A stretch of DNA of 64,000 bases from positions 43,347 to 107,346 of the forward strand of contig PNJK01000002.1 in the NCBI GenBank assembly GCA_013821825.1. Direction: 5' to 3'. The notes beneath the pieces were generated by a model that was given only the letters and a program-made list of their open reading frames with translations, was not told the DNA's origin and made no database searches. A program made the position numbers and the translations under genes. This DNA comes from Rhodobacter sp. (GTDB lineage Bacteria; Pseudomonadota; Alphaproteobacteria; Rhodobacterales; Rhodobacteraceae). Below are positions 54,657 to 63,238 of the stretch, piece after piece (the first letter of the stretch is position 1; the number at the start of each line of letters is the position of its first letter).

Positions 54657-54904
54657 CCCCGCTTCGACCGGCGTTCCCGGCGCTGGCGATCTCAGTCGCG
54701 GTACATCCGATGTCCTGGTTCCTGCTTCACCTGCGAGAGACGGGGACCGGCCTCTCTGGTCTGATCGACGCCTGGTAGGTCAATGCCTCGGCTACCGGCC
54801 TCGGCCGGGACCTGACCATCGCCCCCATCGCGCTTACGGTCTGGTTACCGACCGAGGCGATCAACCGCTGCGCCTTGAAGGGACTGGCTTTCACGGCAGG
54901 CTGA
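54653..54904 (+). pseudogene. DUF2834 membrane protein gene with in-frame amber codon
   Basis: ATG 54653 overlaps the preceding stop (ATGA). It reads MTPLRPAFPALAISVAVHPM then SWFLLHLRETGTGLSGLIDA and TGG, meets TAG at 54776-54778, and continues in frame VNASATGLGRDLTIAPIALT followed by VWLPTEAINRC to a TGA at 54902. This is the DUF2834 pattern (PMSWF, DAW-VNA, DLTIAAIALTVW), in which the position of the TAG is normally an aromatic or His residue. The last third of the family sequence is missing, so it is also truncated. The gene is very likely inactive. Confidence 0.75.
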
Positions 54905-55019
54905 TCCGGGCGCTCTTTCCGTCGCCGTGACATGCAGCGTGGCCGGCAGATCGCGCAAGCATCGAATTGTCGCGCCCGACGCTTCTGTTATACCCCCGGG
55001 TGACTGCCGGGGGATACGC

Positions 55020-56285
55020 ATGGACCATTTTCTTTACCGCAACGGCACGCTCTTCGCCGAAGATGTGGCGATCCCCGAGATCGCTGCTGCCGTGGGCACG
55101 CCGTTCTATGTCTATTCCACGGCCACCCTGACACGGCACTATCATCTGTTCACCGAGGCGCTGAGTCCGCTGCCGCATCTGGTTTGCTTTGCGATCAAGT
55201 CGCTGTCGAACGTCGCGGTGCTGAAGACCCTGGGCAATCTTGGGGCCGGCATGGACGTGGTGTCGGCCGGGGAGTACTTGCGCGCCAAGGCGGCCGGCGT
55301 TCCGGGCGACCGCATCGTCTTTTCCGGCGTCGGCAAGACGCGCGAGGAGATGCGGCTGACGCTGACCGGCGGCATCCGGCAGTTCAACGTGGAATCCGAG
55401 CCCGAGATGCGGGCGCTGTCCGAAGTTGCGACCAGCCTTGGCCTCACCGCGCCAATTACCATTCGCGTGAACCCGGATGTTGACGCCAAGACCCACGAAA
55501 AGATCGCCACAGGCAAGAAGGAAAACAAGTTCGGCATCCCGATCGCCCGCGCGTCCGAAGTCTATGCCGAGGCCGCCAATCTGCCGGGCCTTAAGGTCGT
55601 TGGCATCGACGTGCATATCGGCAGCCAGCTTACCGAGCTTGAGCCCTTCGAGCAGGCCTATCTCAAGGTTGCCGACCTGACCCGCCAATTGCGTGCCGAG
55701 GGTCATACGATCAGCCGGCTTGACCTGGGCGGCGGGCTTGGAATCCCTTACGAACGCTCCAATTCCGCCCCGCCGCTTCCTACCTACTATGGTGCGCTGA
55801 TCAAGCGGACGGTGGGCGATCTGGGTTGCGAGATCGAGATTGAACCGGGGCGGCTGATTTCGGGCAACGCTGGGGTTCTCGTCTCCTCCGTCATCTATGT
55901 GAAGAATGGCGAGGGGCGGGATTTCCTGATTCTTGACGCCGCGATGAACGACCTTGTCCGCCCGTCGATGTACGGCGCGCACCATGACATCGTCCCCGTG
56001 GCAGAGCCACCCGTTGCCGCCCCCACGCGGGAATTCGACGTGGTCGGTCCGGTCTGCGAGACCGGCGACACCTTCGCCAAAGGCCGCGACCTGCCGCTGG
56101 TGGCCGAGGGGGATCTTGTCGCTTTCCGCAGCGCAGGTGCCTATGGCGCGGTGATGGCATCGGAGTACAATACTCGGCCCCTGATCCCCGAGGTGTTAGT
56201 CCATGGAGATCAATTCGCTGTCATTCGGGCAAGACCGACCTTTGACGAAATCCTCAACCGGGATACCATCCCGTCGTGGCTGTGA
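55020..56285 (+). CDS. lysA: Diaminopimelate decarboxylase
   Basis: 421 residues from ATG 55020 (MDHFLYRNGTLFAEDVAIPE), with GGGGGAT upstream. PLP-binding Lys60 in VCFAIKSLSN, NVESEPEMRALSEVA, IGSQLTELEPFEQ with its His, RLDLGGGLGIPYE, IEIEPGRLISGNAG, and the active-site Cys in GPVCETGDTFAKGR. It makes L-lysine from meso-diaminopimelate. Next in line is the DUF4175 gene, 27 nt downstream. Confidence 0.97.
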   Translation: MDHFLYRNGTLFAEDVAIPEIAAAVGTPFYVYSTATLTRHYHLFTEALSPLPHLVCFAIKSLSNVAVLKTLGNLGAGMDVVSAGEYLRAKAAGVPGDRIVFSGVGKTREEMRLTLTGGIRQFNVESEPEMRALSEVATSLGLTAPITIRVNPDVDAKTHEKIATGKKENKFGIPIARASEVYAEAANLPGLKVVGIDVHIGSQLTELEPFEQAYLKVADLTRQLRAEGHTISRLDLGGGLGIPYERSNSAPPLPTYYGALIKRTVGDLGCEIEIEPGRLISGNAGVLVSSVIYVKNGEGRDFLILDAAMNDLVRPSMYGAHHDIVPVAEPPVAAPTREFDVVGPVCETGDTFAKGRDLPLVAEGDLVAFRSAGAYGAVMASEYNTRPLIPEVLVHGDQFAVIRARPTFDEILNRDTIPSWL

Positions 56286-56312
56286 CGCTCCGTCCGGCCC
56301 AAGGCAGGTGAG

Positions 56313-58874
56313 ATGATCGGACAACCGCCCCAACCGCAGCGGAAATCGCCCCCACTGGCATCGCTCGTCTGGCCCATGCGGCTGACGTTGGCGGGGCTTT
56401 GGGCCGAAAGGCTTTCGCGTGCGTTCTGGCCGTTTTGGTCGTTGTTGCTGGTTGTGCTGGCGGCGCTGGCCTTCGGGCTGCAGGACTACGGGCCGCTGCT
56501 TTGGGCGCAGATCGGGGGCGCAGTTGCCGCGCTGCTGGCGCTGGGTCTTCTTGCGCTGGGCCTGCGCAAGTTCCGCAAGCCGACGGTGGCCGACGCGCTG
56601 GACCGGCTGGACGCGACGATGCCGGGACGCCCGATTGCCACGTTGCGCGACACACAGGCGATTGGCCGCAACGACCCCGCCTCGCTCGCGGTGTGGGAGG
56701 CGCACAAGGCGCGCATGGCCGCCCGTGCCGCGGCCGCCAAGCCGGTGACGCCAGATCTGCGGCTGTCGTCGCGCGATCCGTTCAGCCTGCGCTATGTGGC
56801 GTTGACCGCCTTCGTGATGGCGCTGCTTTTCGGATCGTTCTGGCGCGTGGCCTCGCTTTCCGGCCTTGCGCCCGGCGCGGCGGTCGCCATGCCTGGCGGG
56901 CCAAGCTGGGAAGGCTGGGCGCAGCCGCCCGCCTATACCGGCAAGCCCTCGCTTTACCTGAACGACATCACCGCAGAGGGGTTGGAACTGCCCACCGGCA
57001 CCCGCCTGCAGATCCGGTTCTATGGCGCCGAGGGTGGCCTTTCCGTCGCGCAGACCGTGGCCGATGCCCCGCCGCCCGCTGCCCCTCTGGCCGAGGGTCA
57101 GCCCACCCCTGCCGCCGCCGTGCCCGATGGCATGGCCGGGGTGCATGACCTGACCGTAACCCGGTCGGGCCGCCTTGCCATTGAGGGACCGGGCGGTCGC
57201 GAATGGCAGATCACCGCGCTTCCCGACGGGCTGCCGACCATCGCCGTCTCGGGCGAGATCGGGCGCGAGGCGGACGGCCGCTTCAAGCAGGGCTTTACCG
57301 CAACCGACGATTACGGCGTGGTCGCGGGCCGGGTCACCATCTCGCTTGACATGGCGGGGCTTGACCGGCGCCATGGCCTGCGGGTCGATCCCGAACCGGT
57401 GGAACCCGTGGTTCTGGACCTGCCGATGCCGCTTTCCGGCAAGCGCACCGAAATCACCGAGACGCTGATCGACGACCTGTCCAAACATGTCTTCGCCAAT
57501 CTGCCGGTCACGCTGGTCTTCGCCGCCGTCGATGCCGCGGGGCAAGAGGGCACGGCGGCACCGCGTGCCGTTACCCTGCCGGGCAAGCGGTTCTTCGACC
57601 CCCTCGCCGCCGCGCTGATCGAGATGCGCCGCGATATCCTTTGGAACCGGATCAACGCCCCCCGCTCCGTCGATATCCTGAAGGCAGTGACCAATGCGCC
57701 CGAAGGTTTTATCCGCCACGACCGGGCCTTCCTGCACCTTCGCGTCCTGATGCGCGAGCTTGAGGCGGCAGAAGCCAGCCTGTCGGTCGAAGAACGCGAC
57801 CGTATTGCAGAGGAGTTGTGGACCATTGCGCTGATGGTCGAAGAGGGCAACCTGCAGTCGGCCTTCGAACGCCTGCAACGCGCGCAGGACCGGTTGAGCG
57901 AGGCGATCAAGAACGGTGCCTCGCCCGAGGAAATCGAACAGCTGATGCGCGAAATGCAGCAGGCGCTGAACGAATACACCCGTGAGCTTGCCGAAGAGGC
58001 GCAGCGCAATCCCGGCGACCAGCAGCAATCCGAGATGATGCAGGGCCAGATGATGTCCGGCGACCAGCTGCAGGAGATGCTGGACGAACTGCAGCGGCTC
58101 ATGGAGGAAGGCAAGACCGCCGAAGCTGCCGAATTGATGGAACAGCTGCGCCAACTGATGGAGAACATGCAGGTTGTGCAGGGCCAGGGCGGGCAGGGCC
58201 AAGGCTCTCCCGGCCAGCAGGGCATGCAGGAACTGGGCGAAACGCTGCGCGACCAGCAGGACCTGTCGGACGACGCCTACCGGGACATGCAGCAGGGCGA
58301 GGGTGGCCAGCAACCAGGCGAGCAACCGGGCCAGCGACCCGGCGAACAGGACGGCGAAGACGGGCAGGGTAGCCAAGGCACGTTGACCGACCGCCAGCGC
58401 GAATTGCGCCAGCGGTTGGGCGGCCTGCAGCAGGGCGAGTTGCCGGGCGACGGCACCGAACAGGGCGAGGAAGGCCGCCGCAAGCTCGACCGTGCAGGCC
58501 GTGCCATGGAAGAGGCTGAAGATGCCCTGCGTCGCGGCGACCTTGATGGGGCCCTGGACCGTCAGGCCGAAGCGCTGGAAGCCATGCGCGACGGCATGCG
58601 CGATTTCGGCGAGGCGCTGGCCCAGGAACAGCGCGAGAACCGGGAAGCCAATGGCGGCGATCAGGACTTCGGCAGCGCCGATCCGAACGGGCGTGATCCT
58701 CTGGGCCGCGAGCCCGGCGACAGCGCCCGCATCGGATCGGATCAGAACATGGTCCAGACCGACCCGAACGCCCGCGCGCAGGAACTGCTGGACGAAATCC
58801 GCCGCCGCTCGGGCGAACTGGGCCGCTCGGGTGAAGAGCTTGACTACCTCAAGCGGCTTCTGCGGCTGTTCTGA
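56313..58874 (+). CDS. TIGR02302/DUF4175 family membrane protein
   Basis: 853 residues. Membrane helices lie near residues 36-56, 59-78 and about 160-180 (YVALTAFVMALLFGSFWRVA). The middle is a periplasmic beta-rich region (YTGKPSLYLNDITAEGLELP; DDYGVVAGRVTISLDM). The C-terminal 300 residues are long charged helices and low complexity rich in Gln, Glu, Met and Gly (MMQGQMMSGDQLQEMLDELQ and GQGGQGQGSPGQQ), probably coiled coil and disordered. The family is conserved next to lysA in alphaproteobacteria; the function is unknown. Confidence 0.9.
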   Translation: MIGQPPQPQRKSPPLASLVWPMRLTLAGLWAERLSRAFWPFWSLLLVVLAALAFGLQDYGPLLWAQIGGAVAALLALGLLALGLRKFRKPTVADALDRLDATMPGRPIATLRDTQAIGRNDPASLAVWEAHKARMAARAAAAKPVTPDLRLSSRDPFSLRYVALTAFVMALLFGSFWRVASLSGLAPGAAVAMPGGPSWEGWAQPPAYTGKPSLYLNDITAEGLELPTGTRLQIRFYGAEGGLSVAQTVADAPPPAAPLAEGQPTPAAAVPDGMAGVHDLTVTRSGRLAIEGPGGREWQITALPDGLPTIAVSGEIGREADGRFKQGFTATDDYGVVAGRVTISLDMAGLDRRHGLRVDPEPVEPVVLDLPMPLSGKRTEITETLIDDLSKHVFANLPVTLVFAAVDAAGQEGTAAPRAVTLPGKRFFDPLAAALIEMRRDILWNRINAPRSVDILKAVTNAPEGFIRHDRAFLHLRVLMRELEAAEASLSVEERDRIAEELWTIALMVEEGNLQSAFERLQRAQDRLSEAIKNGASPEEIEQLMREMQQALNEYTRELAEEAQRNPGDQQQSEMMQGQMMSGDQLQEMLDELQRLMEEGKTAEAAELMEQLRQLMENMQVVQGQGGQGQGSPGQQGMQELGETLRDQQDLSDDAYRDMQQGEGGQQPGEQPGQRPGEQDGEDGQGSQGTLTDRQRELRQRLGGLQQGELPGDGTEQGEEGRRKLDRAGRAMEEAEDALRRGDLDGALDRQAEALEAMRDGMRDFGEALAQEQRENREANGGDQDFGSADPNGRDPLGREPGDSARIGSDQNMVQTDPNARAQELLDEIRRRSGELGRSGEELDYLKRLLRLF

Positions 58875-58985
58875 CCTTGCAACTCTCGCAGCGCATCAAC
58901 GGGCTGGCGTGCCCTTGCCGAGCCGACTTGCGGCGGCAAGGGTTCCGCGTCACAGTCGCGGCAGATCCGCAATTCCCGGCCCCAG

Positions 58986-59717
58986 ATGAGCATTGACCCC
59001 CCCTCGCCGCAGGACCGCCTGATCGCGCTTGACCTTGCAAGATCGGCGGCGCTGATCGGCATGGTGATCTTCCACTTCACCTTTGATCTCGCGCTGTTCG
59101 GCTACATTCCGGCTGACACGACCTATCAGCCGTTCTGGTACTACTTCGCGCGGCTGGTGGCGGGCAGCTTCCTGTTCTTCACCGGCGTCGGCCTTTGGCT
59201 GGCGCATCGGCAGGCCATTCGCTGGCGGAGCTATAGCTGGCGTCTGGCCAAGCTGGTGGCCGCCGCCGCCCTGGTGACGGTTGCCAGCTTCTGGCTGGTG
59301 CCGGGCGGGCCGATCTACTTTGGCATCCTGCATGCGCTGGCCCTGTCCAGCCTGATCGCCCTGCCGTTTCTACGCGTTCCGGCGCCGGTGACGCTTGCGG
59401 TGGCGGCGGTTGTTGTCGCGCTGGCCTGGACCAGCACAAGCCCGGCCTTTGACGGCCTTGGGCTGATCTGGCTGGGCCTTGCCGAAACCCGCCCGGCGAT
59501 GGGGGATTATGTGCCCCTGATCCCGTGGGTCGCGCCCTGTCTTGCAGGCCTTGCCCTGGCTCGCGCCATGCGGGTTGACAAGTGGCCCAGGCGCCGACCA
59601 TCCCGCCTTCTGTCGTGGCTGACCTTCCCGGGGCGGCACAGCCTGCTGATCTACCTGGTTCACCAGCCGATCCTTTTCGGCCTGTTCTACGCCTTCGTCT
59701 GGACTGCGGGGGGCTAA
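58986..59717 (+). CDS. DUF1624 membrane acetyltransferase-like protein
   Basis: 243 residues with about seven membrane helices. Starts DRLIALDLARSAALIGMVIF with the HFTFDL motif on the first helix, as in DUF1624/heparan-alpha-glucosaminide N-acetyltransferase-like proteins, and ends in FPGRHSLLIYLVHQPILFGL, typical of this family. Members move acyl groups across or at the inner membrane; the acceptor here is unknown. It is 65 nt upstream of pheT. Confidence 0.88.
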   Translation: MSIDPPSPQDRLIALDLARSAALIGMVIFHFTFDLALFGYIPADTTYQPFWYYFARLVAGSFLFFTGVGLWLAHRQAIRWRSYSWRLAKLVAAAALVTVASFWLVPGGPIYFGILHALALSSLIALPFLRVPAPVTLAVAAVVVALAWTSTSPAFDGLGLIWLGLAETRPAMGDYVPLIPWVAPCLAGLALARAMRVDKWPRRRPSRLLSWLTFPGRHSLLIYLVHQPILFGLFYAFVWTAGG

Positions 59718-59782
59718 GCCTGCTTCCCCTTCCGCGCCCTTTGCGCTAATCCCGTCGGCGCACGTTTACAGGACCCAGCACG

Positions 59783-62200
59783 ATGAAGTTCACCCTTTCC
59801 TGGCTCCAGGATCATCTTGAGACCACCGCCCCTGTCGCCACCCTCGCCGAGGCGCTGACCGACCTTGGGCTGGAGGTGGAAGGCATCGAAGACCCGACCG
59901 CCATGCTGGGTCCGTTCCGCATCTGCCGGGTGATCGAGGCTGTCCAGCATCCGAACGCCGACCGGCTGCGCCTGTGCCGGGTTGCGACCTATCCCGAAGG
60001 CCCCGGTGGCCGGATGGAAGAGGTGCAGGTCGTCTGCGGCGCGCCGAACGCGCGCACTGGCCTTGTCGGCGTCTTCGCACCGGTGGGCACGCATGTGCCG
60101 GGCACTGGCGTCGACCTGAAGCCAGGCAATATCCGGGGTGTCGAGTCCAACGGGATGCTGTGTTCCGAACGCGAACTCATGCTGTCGGACAACCACGAGG
60201 GCATCATCGAGCTGCCCGCAGATGCGCCGCTGGGTGCGCGCTACATCGACTGGAAGGGCTTGGCCGACCCGGTGATCGAGATCAAGGTCACTCCAAACCG
60301 CCCCGACGCTCTGGGGATCCACGGCATCGCCCGCGACCTTGCGGCGCGCGGCCTTGGTACGTTGAAACCGGTCACGGCCACCCCCGTCGCAGGCCGCTTC
60401 CCCTCACCCATCGGCGTGACCATCGATCCTGCGCTGAAGGCCAAAGGCTGCCCGCATTTTGCTGGCCGGCTGATCCGGGGCGTGAAGAACGGCCCCTCGC
60501 CCGACTGGATGCAAGGTAGGCTTAAAGGGATCGGTCTCCGGCCCATCTCGGCCCTTGTCGATATCACCAACTACTTCACCTTCGGGCTGAACCGCCCGCT
60601 GCACGTCTTCGACGCAGCCAAGGTGAAGGGGGACCTTGCCATCCGCCCCGCCCGCGCGGGCGAGACTCTGCCGGCGCTCGACGGCAAGACCTACACGCTG
60701 TCCGAAGGCCAGATGGTCATCGCCGACGACCACGGCCCGGAATCCCTTGCCGGAATAATGGGCGGAGAGGCTTCGGGCTGCACACCCGAGACGACCGATG
60801 TCTTCCTGGAAAGCGCCTGGTGGGACCCGATCACCATCGCCGCCACGGGCCGCGCGCTGAAGATCAACTCCGACGCCCGCTACCGGTTCGAGCGCGGCGT
60901 GGACCCGGCCTTCACCCTGCCGGGGCTGGAACTCGCAACGCAGATGATCCTGGATCTCTGTGGTGGCGAGGCGGGCGAGATCGTGCAGGACGGCGCCCCG
61001 ATCGACACCGCCCGCGCCTATCGGCTTGACCCCGCCAGGGTGGTCAGCCTTGTCGGCATGGACATTCCCGAGGCGACGCAGCGCGCCACATTGCAGGCCC
61101 TCGGCTTTATGCTTCACGGCAACATGGCCACCCCGCCCTCATGGCGCCCGGACATCCTGGGCGAGGCGGATCTGATCGAAGAAGTCGCCCGCATCGCCAG
61201 CCTGACCAAGCTGCAAGGCGCCCCAATGGCGCGCCGTCAGTCCGGCGTGCCAAAGCCCATCCTGACGCCGGTACAGGTGCGCGAACGCCGCACGCGCCGC
61301 ACGCTGGCCGCGCTCGGCTACAACGAATGCGTGACCTACAGCTTCATCGACGCCAAGTCGGCGGCTCTCTTCGGTGGCGGCTCTGACGCGGTGCGGGTCG
61401 ACAACCCGATCTCGTCCGAGATGACGCATCTCCGCCCCGACCTCCTCCCCGGCCTGCTGGCTGCTGCCGCCCGCAATCAGGCGCGCGGCTTCATGGACCT
61501 CGCGCTGTTCGAAGTCGGCCCCGCGTTCCACGGCGGCGAACCGGGCGAACAACACCTTCAAGCCGCAGGCCTGCTGATCGGCGCCGCCGCCCCGCGCGAC
61601 CCGCACGGATCACGCCGGATGGTTGATGTCTTCGACGCCAAGGCCGATGCCGAGGCGGTCCTCGCCGCCCTTGGCGCGCCCGCCCGCGTGCAGATCAGCC
61701 GCAAGGTGGCCGCGTGGTGGCACCCCGGCCGGTCCGGCGCCATCGGCCTTGGACCGAACGTGATGGCCAGCTTTGGTGAGGTTCACCCCCGCATCCTGCA
61801 GGCGATGGACGTCAAAGGCCCGGCCGTAGCCTTCACCGTGCTTATCGCCAACATCCCGGCGCCCAAGATGAAGACCCCCACCCGCCCCGCATTGGCGATC
61901 AGCGACCTGCAGGCGGTGGACCGTGACTTTGCCTTCGTCGTGGATTCGAAGGTCGAGGCCCTGACGGCCGTCAATGCCGCCCAAGGCGCCGACAAGGCGC
62001 TGATCGAAAGCGTCCGGGTCTTCGACCAGTTCACCGGTGATAAGGCCGAGGCTCAGATGGGTGCGGGCAAGAAGTCCATCGCCCTGACCGTGCGCCTGCA
62101 ACCACTGGACAAGACCTTGACCGAGTCCGAGATCGAGGCCGTTTCAGCCAAGATCATCGAAAAGGTCACCAAGGCTACTGGCGGAACCCTGCGGGCCTGA
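59783..62200 (+). CDS. pheT: Phenylalanyl-tRNA synthetase subunit beta
   Basis: 805 residues. N-terminal tRNA-binding OB domain (HPNADRLRLCRVATYPEG), B3/B4 and editing region (KGCPHFAGRLIRGVKNGPSP), B5 domain, catalytic-like core (ERGVDPAFTLPGLELATQMI) and the C-terminal FDX-ACB domain (TLTESEIEAVSAKIIEKVTK). It pairs with PheS to charge tRNA-Phe. pheS is not in the window; the gene upstream is the DUF1624 protein, so the two subunit genes are separated here. Confidence 0.97.
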   Translation: MKFTLSWLQDHLETTAPVATLAEALTDLGLEVEGIEDPTAMLGPFRICRVIEAVQHPNADRLRLCRVATYPEGPGGRMEEVQVVCGAPNARTGLVGVFAPVGTHVPGTGVDLKPGNIRGVESNGMLCSERELMLSDNHEGIIELPADAPLGARYIDWKGLADPVIEIKVTPNRPDALGIHGIARDLAARGLGTLKPVTATPVAGRFPSPIGVTIDPALKAKGCPHFAGRLIRGVKNGPSPDWMQGRLKGIGLRPISALVDITNYFTFGLNRPLHVFDAAKVKGDLAIRPARAGETLPALDGKTYTLSEGQMVIADDHGPESLAGIMGGEASGCTPETTDVFLESAWWDPITIAATGRALKINSDARYRFERGVDPAFTLPGLELATQMILDLCGGEAGEIVQDGAPIDTARAYRLDPARVVSLVGMDIPEATQRATLQALGFMLHGNMATPPSWRPDILGEADLIEEVARIASLTKLQGAPMARRQSGVPKPILTPVQVRERRTRRTLAALGYNECVTYSFIDAKSAALFGGGSDAVRVDNPISSEMTHLRPDLLPGLLAAAARNQARGFMDLALFEVGPAFHGGEPGEQHLQAAGLLIGAAAPRDPHGSRRMVDVFDAKADAEAVLAALGAPARVQISRKVAAWWHPGRSGAIGLGPNVMASFGEVHPRILQAMDVKGPAVAFTVLIANIPAPKMKTPTRPALAISDLQAVDRDFAFVVDSKVEALTAVNAAQGADKALIESVRVFDQFTGDKAEAQMGAGKKSIALTVRLQPLDKTLTESEIEAVSAKIIEKVTKATGGTLRA

Positions 62201-62217
62201 CGCCCGCCGCAATCGCC

Positions 62218-62242
62218 TCCCCTCCCCCTTGTGGGGAGGGGA
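62218..62242. terminator. Convergent hairpin between pheT and the DUF1523 gene
   Basis: TCCCCTCCCC (62218-62227) and GGGGAGGGGA (62233-62242) form a perfect 10-bp stem with a CTTGT loop, 17 nt after the pheT stop and before the DUF1523 stop on the other strand. There is no T run, so it may stabilise 3' ends rather than terminate on its own. Confidence 0.6.
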
Positions 62243-62266
62243 TGGGGGTGGGGGCCGCTTTGGTGG

Positions 62267-62947
62267 CTATTTCTTCGCCCGCCAGGTGTTCAGCCAGGCG
62301 CCCATCCGTCCGAAGAACCCGCGCGCTTCCTTCTTCGCGGCTTCGGCCCGTTCCCCCACGGCATCAAGCGTCTCGCCCACATCTGCCAGTGCGGGATCGA
62401 CCATCCGCTCGCGGAATTGCAGCCACATCTTGCGGATCATGAAGATCGCAAAGGCCAGGAACGACAGGATCACGATGTTGACCCAAGGGATCAGCGTCAC
62501 ATCCGGCCCCTCGACCGGCGTGATCTTCACCGCATTCGGAAAGATCGAAAAGATCGGCAGCCTCCAGCCGTAATGGCTGACCGCCACCCATTGCGGGTTG
62601 GCCTTGTCCGACTTCAGGTTCTGCGCCTCGGCCTGCAGGGTGCTGCTGTCCCACTTGAAATAGGGGGGCCAGAACCAACCGGTATCCTCGTTGCGGTAAA
62701 CCATCACGCTTTCACCGTCGGGGTAGACCGCGTCGATGAAGCGGATGTCGCGGATCGTCGAGGTCGTCTCCACCCCGGTCCCGGTGTCCTCGATCGAATA
62801 GAACATCCAGTTCGCGCTGATGGGCGTGTTCTTGTTGTAGGTGTTGATGATCTGCACCACGTCGCGCTGCGGCAAGGTGTAGTGCAGGAATGCCGCCACG
62901 ATCAGCAGCGCCAGGATGCGCAAGCCCCATTTGATCTTGGTCCACAT
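62267..62947 (-). CDS. DUF1523 family membrane protein
   Basis: 226 residues. N-terminal helix (GLRILALLIVAAFLHYTLPQ) and a second near residues 160-178 (WVNIVILSFLAFAIFMIRKM). Between them a periplasmic domain with RDVVQIINTYNKNTPISANW, GWFWPPYFKWDSSTLQAEA and HYGWRLPIFSIFPNAVKI, the DUF1523 pattern. The C-terminal cytoplasmic helix is charged. Function unknown. Last of a three-gene minus-strand unit. Confidence 0.9.
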   Translation of the reverse strand: MWTKIKWGLRILALLIVAAFLHYTLPQRDVVQIINTYNKNTPISANWMFYSIEDTGTGVETTSTIRDIRFIDAVYPDGESVMVYRNEDTGWFWPPYFKWDSSTLQAEAQNLKSDKANPQWVAVSHYGWRLPIFSIFPNAVKITPVEGPDVTLIPWVNIVILSFLAFAIFMIRKMWLQFRERMVDPALADVGETLDAVGERAEAAKKEARGFFGRMGAWLNTWRAKK

Positions 62948-62959
62948 GGGTCAGCCCCT

Positions 62960-63238
62960 TCAGTTCCAGTTGATGAAATAGATCGTCGCCACAAACCCGA
63001 TGGTCGGAATGATATAGATAAGCCAGAGAAGCCGCTTCTTCAGCCCCTTGTCATAGGCTTGCATCCCGGCCTCGATGAAGGCCGTCCGGTCGGTCGCCGC
63101 CTCACCTTCCTTCGCCGGGTCGGAGTCCCATTGCTTCTCCAGCTTTTCCCGCCTTACGCTGCGCGAATAGATGCCGGTGACGAAATAGATGATCGTCAGC
63201 CCCACATACATGAAGAACGCCAATCGTATCCAACCCAT
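62960..63238 (-). CDS. Small two-helix membrane protein
   Basis: 92 residues, with one membrane helix at each end (LAFFMYVGLTIIYFVTGIY and LLWLIYIIPTIGFVATIYFI) around a charged middle (RREKLEKQWDSDPAKEGEAA). No recognised family. It starts directly after the stop of the upstream gene and lies 12 nt before the DUF1523 gene, so it is cotranscribed with both. Confidence 0.8.
   Translation of the reverse strand: MGWIRLAFFMYVGLTIIYFVTGIYSRSVRREKLEKQWDSDPAKEGEAATDRTAFIEAGMQAYDKGLKKRLLWLIYIIPTIGFVATIYFINWN

Noticed and set aside
56196..58376. A 726-codon open frame opposite the DUF4175 gene, and similar long antisense frames opposite leuS, amylosucrase and urtA/urtB
   Set aside because: Their compositions (long runs of Gly, Arg, Gln, Pro) mirror the codons of the real genes on the other strand, a common effect at this GC content; none contains a recognisable domain.
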